Source of the DNA: JAVKBW01 sp964352715
GTDB lineage: Bacteria > Pseudomonadota > Alphaproteobacteria > UBA8366 > Aestuariispiraceae
Length of the DNA stretch: 40,537 nt
Reading direction: 5' to 3'
NCBI GenBank assembly: GCA_964352715.1
Contig: CAYGSU010000036.1
Coordinates: forward strand, 1-40,537
This document shows, one piece after another, positions 32,993 through 38,745 of this stretch. The position numbers were made by a program, and so were the translations under genes. The number at the start of each line of letters is the position of its first letter. Position 1 is the first letter of the stretch. The notes beneath the pieces are model-generated. The model searched no databases, was not told the DNA's origin, and saw only the letters and a list, made by a program, of their open reading frames with translations.

Positions 32993-33658
32993 TCAGACGA
33001 TGCCGACTTCCTCGACATCGATGATTTCCTTTTCCGCGAAGGCTGCCTTTTCCCACTGCTGCATGTGGCTGTCGGAAAACACCGTTTTGACATAGGCTTC
33101 CGCGACGTCGCTGCCGCGCACGCCATAGGTGCGGAAACGGGCGGCGACGGGGGCAAACATTGCGTCGGCGATGGAAAAATCGCCAAACAGCCACGGTTTC
33201 GCCGACGTGTAGGTGCTTCTGCAATCGCGCCAGATGTCCAGTATCCGACGGATATCGAGTTCAAGGTCGGGGGTCATCTCCACGGTTCGGTTGGTCGCGC
33301 GGATGTTCATCGGCATCTGCCGGCGAAGCGCCATGAAGCTCGAAACCATTTCCGTTGAAACCGAACGCGCGCGGGCCCGGGCGATCGGATCGCTGGGCCA
33401 CAGGGCGGGAACATGCTCGGCAATGCGTTCGCAGATCGACAGCGATTCCCATATCGTTGTGCCGTTTTCGATCAGCACCGGTACCTTGGCGGAAGGCGAA
33501 TACTTTTCCAGCTTTTCGTCCGTGTCCTCTTCATTCAGGCCGATCCGGATTTCCTCGAACGGCAACCCGGTATGCGCCAGCGCCAGCCAGGCCCTTAGCG
33601 ACCATGACGAATAGTTTTTGTTGCCGATAACCAGCAAACGATCTTCAGGGTCTGACAT
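32993..33658 (-). CDS. Glutathione S-transferase family protein
   Basis: A 221-residue cytosolic GST-like enzyme. The thioredoxin-like N-terminal domain has NKNYSSWSLRAWLAL with a candidate catalytic Ser, and KVPVLIENGTTIWESLSICERIAE, whose cis-Pro and ES residues bind glutathione. The helical C-terminal domain shows GDFSIADAMFAPVAARF. Substrate is unknown. Its ATG 33658 overlaps the stop of the cyclase gene by 14 bases, so it ends a four-gene run of ferredoxin, exported protein, cyclase and GST. Placement near glutathione reductase fits a thiol theme but does not prove a shared pathway. Confidence 0.9.
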   Translation of the reverse strand: MSDPEDRLLVIGNKNYSSWSLRAWLALAHTGLPFEEIRIGLNEEDTDEKLEKYSPSAKVPVLIENGTTIWESLSICERIAEHVPALWPSDPIARARARSVSTEMVSSFMALRRQMPMNIRATNRTVEMTPDLELDIRRILDIWRDCRSTYTSAKPWLFGDFSIADAMFAPVAARFRTYGVRGSDVAEAYVKTVFSDSHMQQWEKAAFAEKEIIDVEEVGIV

Positions 33659-35333
33659 TTGACGACGTCATCTCTTTCAATTGGTTGGCGATGATACTCA
33701 TATCCGTTATGGCGAAATACTCTACTATTCCCTGTCTGCCACGCAACTCAGCTGAATGTAGCGCGGCAGCATTAAGGTTCAATCCTGCTGCGGCCATTGT
33801 ATCTTTTGCACATATGACCGCACCGTCATGCTGTTTGGACTGGGTTTCCAGCCGCGCCGCTGTATTGATCGTATCGCCGATCGCCGTCAAGAGTTGTGCA
33901 TTCGGCGGTCCCATCAGGCCCACAATGGCGTCACCATGATTGATGCCGATACCGACTTCCAGCGGGCGGGAAAGTTCGCTTGCCAGCTTTGCGTTCAGGT
34001 CGGCCAGCCGGCGATGAATGGCAAGCGCGCCGCGCATGGCGTTCCTGATGCCTTCAACCGGGTTCGACTGGTCCATGCCGTACAAGGCCAGCAACCCGTC
34101 GCCTGCAAACTGGGCATAGTGACCGTCGGTCTCTCTCAGCGCTTCCGTCAATTCGGCAAAAAACTGGTTCAGGATGAACAGGACATCATACGGCAGCTTG
34201 TCCTCACCCAGTTTCGTCGATCCGCGAAGGTCAACGAACATGGCCGTTACCGGCTGTTCCTTGCCGTCGAGGCCACCCGGCCGTCTTCCGTCGCGCGCAT
34301 CGGCATCCGGCGGCAGCAGAGGTGCAAACCTGATATCATCCGTCGGCTTGATCTGGCAGGCGAGGCGCACGCCTTCAGGCGCTGATATCCGGTTCAGCGC
34401 CGTCGCTTCCAGGTCGTTCGGCACGCCAAGCGCTGGCAATCCTTCCAGAATACGGACCCGGCACGTTGTGCAGCGTCCCCTTCCGCCGCAAACAGAGGCA
34501 TGGGGAATGCCCTTGATTCGCAGGGCCTCCAGCAGCGTGGCCCCTGCATCGATCCTGCAGGACAGGCCGCTCGGCATTGTCGCCATGGGCTTCTTGTCGA
34601 GCTTCATCAGCCAGAGACGAACCAGCCGCACGGCAAACGGCAGCAATACGCCGCCGGCGGCAACCCAGTAGGAAACCGCTGACCATGCGCCGACACGGGA
34701 TGCCGCTTCCGACGCCATTTCCATGGTTGCGAAACTGTTGCTTATCCAATCCGATTGCTGCGCCAGAAGACGCGCTTCAAGCCCGGCGGCGACGTATCCG
34801 GCAGCGGCAAGGCTCACAATCGAAATTGCCCCTGTCGTGAAGACAAACCGGTAACGCGGATACCATGGCTTCAGCCGCAGCCAGTAGTGAATGCCGATAC
34901 ATCCATGCACCCAGGCGATGGCCATCCCCAGTCCCTGCACGGCGCCGGCGGGAGGTTGCACCACCCAGTAATACGTCACCACCCATTGATAGGTGGGTTC
35001 GTATTCGTAGGCCATCTGGCCGATGAACGCGCTGGTAAAGTGGGTTGCCAGAAGAACCGGGATCGCCAGCCCGAAACCGAGCTGCATGGCTTCCCAGGCC
35101 TGCAGCTTGAGCGTTGCCCGAATGATGATCGAATATACGGCATTGCCGATGTGCAGAACGAACGCCGCGATGAGCAGAAGGCCGGCGGGAAATTCACCCC
35201 AGGGGCCGGTCAGATAGGGCCGCCAGAGATCCATCGTCCGCAGGGAAACGACCCCGCCGATGTGATTGAGCAGATGCGTTGTGACAAACGCCATCAGGAT
35301 CAGGCCGGAATACAGACGGATTTTCTGTCGCAT
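33645..35333 (-). CDS. Membrane class III nucleotidyl cyclase with SdhC-like heme-type domain and 2Fe-2S ferredoxin domain
   Basis: A 562-residue protein with three parts. Residues 1-240 form about six membrane segments resembling succinate dehydrogenase cytochrome b, with His20, His24, His61, His98, His143 and His149 as possible heme ligands (THLLNHIGG and WVHGCIGIHYWLR). Residues about 253-335 are an adrenodoxin-like 2Fe-2S domain with Cys282, Cys288, Cys291 and Cys326 (VCGGRGRCTTC, then LACQIKP). Residues about 360-545 are a class III cyclase. Metal Asp368 lies in FVDLRGST and Asp412 in FAGDG, with Asn490/Arg494 in DTINTAARLE. The usual adenine-specifying Lys is Gln408 here. ATG 35333 is four bases after the upstream stop. 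Role as a redox sensor making cAMP is inferred; heme binding is unproved. Confidence 0.88.
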   Translation of the reverse strand: MRQKIRLYSGLILMAFVTTHLLNHIGGVVSLRTMDLWRPYLTGPWGEFPAGLLLIAAFVLHIGNAVYSIIIRATLKLQAWEAMQLGFGLAIPVLLATHFTSAFIGQMAYEYEPTYQWVVTYYWVVQPPAGAVQGLGMAIAWVHGCIGIHYWLRLKPWYPRYRFVFTTGAISIVSLAAAGYVAAGLEARLLAQQSDWISNSFATMEMASEAASRVGAWSAVSYWVAAGGVLLPFAVRLVRLWLMKLDKKPMATMPSGLSCRIDAGATLLEALRIKGIPHASVCGGRGRCTTCRVRILEGLPALGVPNDLEATALNRISAPEGVRLACQIKPTDDIRFAPLLPPDADARDGRRPGGLDGKEQPVTAMFVDLRGSTKLGEDKLPYDVLFILNQFFAELTEALRETDGHYAQFAGDGLLALYGMDQSNPVEGIRNAMRGALAIHRRLADLNAKLASELSRPLEVGIGINHGDAIVGLMGPPNAQLLTAIGDTINTAARLETQSKQHDGAVICAKDTMAAAGLNLNAAALHSAELRGRQGIVEYFAITDMSIIANQLKEMTSSNVRP

Positions 35334-35337
35334 CGGA

Positions 35338-35820
35338 TCAGAACAAGGTCGGCACGACATGAACCCGGCATTCGGATGTTCCGTCGTATTCAAACAGGAA
35401 TGCAAAGTCGCGGCCCTTGCGGTCATCCGGATCGCGCAAGTTGAAGCCTTCTGAGGTGGCGAATCCCATGCGCATGCGCTTCCCGTCTTCGGTTTCGATC
35501 AGAACATAGTAACGGCCGACTTTTTTCTGGTTGAAACGTCCGAGGGTGCAGGCGGTGGACAGGTCCGCGGAAATGTTCTCATCAAGAGAGTCTGCGTTCA
35601 CGTAGAACAATACCCGCGTCGTCCGCGAAAAGAACCGGGCCGGCGATGCGCCGCCGGGCTGAATAATCTGCGGAATCCGGCCGAGCGGTATGAAACCGGG
35701 TTTCTGGCTGGACTGCGCCTGCGCCGATACATCGGTAAGTAACAGAAACATCGCCGCCAGCCAGGCGTATCGGAACGGCCTGCGCGAAACCGCTTCAGTC
35801 CGGGTCCTGCATTTCAGCAT
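35338..35820 (-). CDS. Small exported protein of unknown function in the cyclase operon
   Basis: A 160-residue protein with an N-terminal signal or anchor ending near SAQAQ (about residue 36). The mature part opens KPGFIPLGRIPQIIQPGG, has beta-rich stretches (VLFYVNADSLDENI, then GRYYVLIETEDGKRM), and ends with two Cys (STACTLG, TSECRVHV) that could form a disulfide. No family is recognised. ATG 35820 overlaps the ferredoxin gene by 26 bases; there is no clear ribosome binding site, so coupled translation is possible and the start is uncertain. It ends four bases before the cyclase start, which suggests a periplasmic partner of that protein. This partner role is only inferred from position. 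Confidence 0.7.
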   Translation of the reverse strand: MLKCRTRTEAVSRRPFRYAWLAAMFLLLTDVSAQAQSSQKPGFIPLGRIPQIIQPGGASPARFFSRTTRVLFYVNADSLDENISADLSTACTLGRFNQKKVGRYYVLIETEDGKRMRMGFATSEGFNLRDPDDRKGRDFAFLFEYDGTSECRVHVVPTLF

Positions 35821-36136
35821 ATTCTGTGTTGAGCGTTTCGATATCATCACGATCGATAAGGTCCACAATGCGTTTTCCATCACCGGGCTTCGATGCGCCG
35901 ACAAGAAACTGTCCGCCTGGCACCAGCCTCAGGGTCGGCCCGAGATGGCAGCGCCCGAGACAATGGACCGGCTTCAGGTCCAGCGCCATGTTGCGCTTTG
36001 CCCATTCTTCCTGCAATTCCCTGGCCAGCTTAGGCGCGCCGCGCGCCCCGCACGAGGTAACGGTGCCGCCGGCCCGATGGTTTATGCAGTGGAACAAGGC
36101 CTTGAACTTTGGCGTTTTATCCTCGTTGTTGCTCAT
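35795..36136 (-). CDS. Thioredoxin-like [2Fe-2S] ferredoxin
   Basis: A 113-residue cytosolic protein. Four Cys are spaced as in thioredoxin-fold 2Fe-2S ferredoxins: Cys17 (FHCINHR), Cys29 (TSCGARG), then Cys59-x3-Cys63 (HCLGRCHLGPTLRL). The C-terminal part VDLIDRDDIE is also typical. These ferredoxins move single electrons to unknown partners in most bacteria. ATG 36136 follows GGACCGA; a TTG at 36145 would add three residues. It begins the four-gene leftward run and is divergent from the glutathione reductase gene, 155 bases away. Confidence 0.85.
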   Translation of the reverse strand: MSNNEDKTPKFKALFHCINHRAGGTVTSCGARGAPKLARELQEEWAKRNMALDLKPVHCLGRCHLGPTLRLVPGGQFLVGASKPGDGKRIVDLIDRDDIETLNTEYAEMQDPD

Positions 36137-36291
36137 TCGGTCCAATCACGGTTCAGTGTGGCTTTATTGAAACCTGCCGCCAACAGCCCACCTGAAGGGC
36201 AGATACTAAAAGGGTTTTTCCATACAGGCGGTCGGGTTACAAGCGGCTCAGACCTATGCGGAACCTGGCAGTTTGGAAAAGAGGGACGACA
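36137..36291. other. Divergent spacer between ferredoxin and glutathione reductase genes
   Basis: A 155-base region that should drive both the leftward redox operon and gor. I found no strong promoter pair, CRP-type palindrome or OxyR-like site by eye. The ribosome binding site of gor is GAGGGA at about 36281-36286. Confidence 0.4.
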
Positions 36292-37665
36292 ATGACTGAC
36301 TATGATTTTGATTTGTTTACCATTGGCGCCGGTTCCGGCGGCGTGCGCGCAAGCCGAATGGCAGCCACTTACGGTGCGAAGGTCGCGATTGCCGAAGACC
36401 GATACCTCGGCGGGACCTGTGTGAATGTCGGCTGTGTGCCAAAGAAACTGTTCGTTTATGCGTCGCACTTCAGAGAAGACTTTCATGACGCGGCGGGGTT
36501 CGGCTGGGATGTACGGTCGGCCGAATTCGACTGGTCCACGCTGATCGAGAACAAGAACACGGAAATCGCCAGGCTGAACGGCGTTTACCGCATGCTGCTG
36601 GACAATGCCGGCGTCACCCTGTTTGAAGACAGGGCGACCGTGCTGGACGCCCATACCGTCGATGTTGGCGGCAAGCGCGTCACGGCGGAACGTATTCTGA
36701 TCGCCACCGGCGGCTGGCCGACGATTCCTGATATCCCCGGCCGGGAACATATCGTTTCATCGAACGAGGTGTTTTATCTGGATCGGTTGCCGAAACGGGC
36801 GATTGTCGTCGGCGGCGGCTATATCGCAGTGGAATTCGCCGGCATTTTCAACGGCCTCGGAGTCGAAACGACCCAGCTCTATCGCGGGCCGCTGTTCCTG
36901 CGCGGATTCGACGAGGACGTTCGCAGTTTTCTGGCAGAAGAAATGACCAAGAAGGGCATTGATCTGCGATTCAACGCGAATGTGACGGCAATCGAGGAAG
37001 ATTCTGACGGATACCGCGTAACGCTAGAGGACGGGTCGGTCCAGGAAACCGATCTGGTCATGTATGCGACTGGCCGCCACCCGAACACCGCCGGGCTCGG
37101 CCTGGAACAGGTCGGGGTCAACCTCGCCCCGAACGGTTCGGTTATCGTGAATGACGATTTCCAGACCAGCGTTCCGTCGATCTACGCGCTGGGTGACGTG
37201 ATCGACCGGGTTGCCCTGACGCCGGTTGCGATTGCCGAAGGCATGGTGTTTTCGTGGAACACCTACAAGACCGGCGGCAAGAAAATGGACTATCGCGATA
37301 TCCCGACGGCGGTTTTCTCGCAGCCTACTATCGGTACGGTCGGCTTGACAGAAAATCAGGCGCGCAAGGAGTTTGCGGCGATCGATATCTACCAGTCTGA
37401 ATTCCGGCCGATGAAGCACACGATGACCGGGTCTGCCGAACGCACGATGATGAAACTGATCGTCGACAAGGCGTCCGACAGGGTTGTCGGCGCGCATATG
37501 GTCGGCCCGGAAGCCGGCGAACTGACGCAAGGACTTGGCATCGCAATGAAGGCTGGCGCGACGAAGGCCGATTTCGACGCAACCATCGGGATTCACCCAA
37601 CCAGTGCAGAGGAATTCGTAACGATGCGCGAAGTCACCGCCTCCTATCCGCAGGCTGCGGAATAA
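36292..37665 (+). CDS. gor: Glutathione-disulfide reductase
   Basis: A 457-residue cytosolic flavoenzyme that reduces oxidised glutathione with NADPH. The FAD motif is IGAGSGGVRASR. The redox disulfide Cys43/Cys48 is in GGTCVNVGCVPKK. The second Rossmann motif is GGGYIAVEFAGIF, with a downstream LRGFDEDVR basic patch fitting NADPH preference. The C-terminal active-site motif is GIHPTSAEEFVTM. ATG 36292 follows GAGGGA and is preferred over an ATG at 36256. Its length fits Gor. It is divergent from the ferredoxin gene and convergent with the GFA pair. Confidence 0.95.
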   Translation: MTDYDFDLFTIGAGSGGVRASRMAATYGAKVAIAEDRYLGGTCVNVGCVPKKLFVYASHFREDFHDAAGFGWDVRSAEFDWSTLIENKNTEIARLNGVYRMLLDNAGVTLFEDRATVLDAHTVDVGGKRVTAERILIATGGWPTIPDIPGREHIVSSNEVFYLDRLPKRAIVVGGGYIAVEFAGIFNGLGVETTQLYRGPLFLRGFDEDVRSFLAEEMTKKGIDLRFNANVTAIEEDSDGYRVTLEDGSVQETDLVMYATGRHPNTAGLGLEQVGVNLAPNGSVIVNDDFQTSVPSIYALGDVIDRVALTPVAIAEGMVFSWNTYKTGGKKMDYRDIPTAVFSQPTIGTVGLTENQARKEFAAIDIYQSEFRPMKHTMTGSAERTMMKLIVDKASDRVVGAHMVGPEAGELTQGLGIAMKAGATKADFDATIGIHPTSAEEFVTMREVTASYPQAAE

Positions 37666-37680
37666 GAGGCGGCGCCGTAG

Positions 37681-38109
37681 TCACTGTTTCGGTGGCATCG
37701 GGAAGGCGCCGTTGTCGGTGTCTTCATACGACGGCAATCCATCGTCGAGATCGTAGTAGTCGCCCTTGGTCGCGGTATAGATGTGGCCGATGGTCTCCAG
37801 ATGCGTCGGCCCGTCAACCGACCCGGCGGAAGGCGAAATCTTGCCGGAATCCAGCGTCTCGAACAGGATAGAAGAGCCGCATTCGGCGCAGAAGCCGCGC
37901 CGGCTGTGGTCGCTGGCGTGGTACCATTTCAGGCCCTTGTCCTCGGTCAGCCGGAACTGGTCGGTCCAGACGGTGAAGGATGTCCAGAAGTGGCCGCTCT
38001 GTTTGCGGCAGGCAGTGCAATGACAGGCGACGACGTCGCGGGTCTCACCGGTAATTTCGTATCGAACCGACCCGCACAGGCATGACCCGGTTGTTTTTTT
38101 CTCACTCAT
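37681..38109 (-). CDS. GFA-family zinc protein (tandem copy A)
   Basis: A 142-residue GFA/CENP-V fold protein. The ligands are Cys10 and Cys12 in GSCLCGSVRYE, Cys29-x-Cys31-x2-Cys34 in ACHCTACRKQSGH, and Cys74/Cys77 in GFCAECGSS. A C-terminal tail KGDYYDLDDGLPSYEDTDN ends in PMPP, as in the next copy. ATG 38109 is chosen because GGAGA lies before it; ATG 38124 lacks a ribosome binding site. It follows the paralogous gene at 38170 on the same strand with a 60-base spacer. The role is uncertain; some members act on glutathione adducts, which fits nearby gor. Confidence 0.87.
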   Translation of the reverse strand: MSEKKTTGSCLCGSVRYEITGETRDVVACHCTACRKQSGHFWTSFTVWTDQFRLTEDKGLKWYHASDHSRRGFCAECGSSILFETLDSGKISPSAGSVDGPTHLETIGHIYTATKGDYYDLDDGLPSYEDTDNGAFPMPPKQ

Positions 38110-38155
38110 AAACTTGTTCTCCATTCAAGGGGCCGGGCACACTAGCCGATACCTG

Positions 38156-38173
38156 CTGACAGCGTTCTGTCAG
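38156..38173. other. Perfect hairpin overlapping the stop of GFA copy B
   Basis: CTGACAG (38156-38162), loop CGTT, CTGTCAG (38167-38173): seven paired bases and a stable four-base loop. It covers the TGA of the upstream GFA gene (38170-38172, read leftward) and lies in the 60-base spacer before copy A. There is no T-run. It could shape mRNA ends or downstream translation; chance is possible. Confidence 0.4.
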
Positions 38174-38607
38174 GATTGTCCACGGCGTGGCGGCATCGGC
38201 AGGTCCGGCCCGTCATTGTCGCCATAGGTGGTCAGGCCTGGTTCCAGATCGTAATAGTCGCCTTTGAAGTCGGTCCAGATATTCATCGCGATTTTTTGCC
38301 CTGTCGGCTCGTCGAACGCCCCGGCGGAGACACCGATGTCGTCTGTACCGGGCATATCGAAAAACAGCAGTGATCCGCAGGCGTCACAGAAACCGCGCCG
38401 GCTGTCCGCGCTGGACTGGTACCATTTCAGGGTATCGTCGCGCAGCAGGGTGAAATTATCGCGCCAGACTGTGGTGCAGGGCCAGACATGGCCGCTCTGT
38501 TTTCGGCACATTGTGCAGTGGCAGGTGGTGAACGGCGCCAGCGGCCCGTCGATAGCGAAGGCGACGCCGCCGCACAGGCACGATCCGGTATGTCTTTCGG
38601 CTGTCAT
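38170..38607 (-). CDS. GFA-family zinc protein (tandem copy B)
   Basis: A 145-residue paralogue of the downstream GFA gene. Ligands: Cys10/Cys12 in GSCLCGGVAFAI, Cys29-x-Cys31-x2-Cys34 in TCHCTMCRKQSGH, and Cys74/Cys77 in GFCDACGSL. The tail repeats KGDYYDLEPGLTTYGDNDG with PMPP, so the two genes arose by tandem duplication. ATG 38607 follows AAAGG. It is divergent from the CoA-binding-MetY fusion gene. Substrate unknown. Confidence 0.87.
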   Translation of the reverse strand: MTAERHTGSCLCGGVAFAIDGPLAPFTTCHCTMCRKQSGHVWPCTTVWRDNFTLLRDDTLKWYQSSADSRRGFCDACGSLLFFDMPGTDDIGVSAGAFDEPTGQKIAMNIWTDFKGDYYDLEPGLTTYGDNDGPDLPMPPRRGQS

Positions 38608-38647
38608 TCAATGGCCTTTCGATCAAAGGGTTAAGGCTGGCTTGATA

Positions 38648-38678
38648 TTTCATTGTCTTGTGACATCGTGCAATGAAA
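38648..38678. promoter_or_regulatory. 8-bp palindrome in the divergent GFA / CoA-binding-MetY spacer
   Basis: TTTCATTG (38648-38655) pairs perfectly with CAATGAAA (38671-38678) over a 15-base spacer. It lies about 68 bases before ATG 38746 and 41 bases before the GFA start. A regulator site or RNA hairpin are both possible. It does not match the MetR or SahR sites I know. Confidence 0.35.
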
Positions 38679-38745
38679 CTGAAGGCAACCTGCCAAGTAA
38701 ACAGAAACAACGACTATTCCAATTCAGCAACGGGGCTTATCTAAA

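Noticed and set aside
38671..38696. SAM-I-riboswitch-like fragments (ATGAAAC then GGCAACC) upstream of the MetY fusion
   Set aside because: The first fragment belongs to the TTTCATTG/CAATGAAA palindrome, and I could not find the outer P1 stem or other conserved SAM-I helices. An Infernal search with the SAM clan models would decide.
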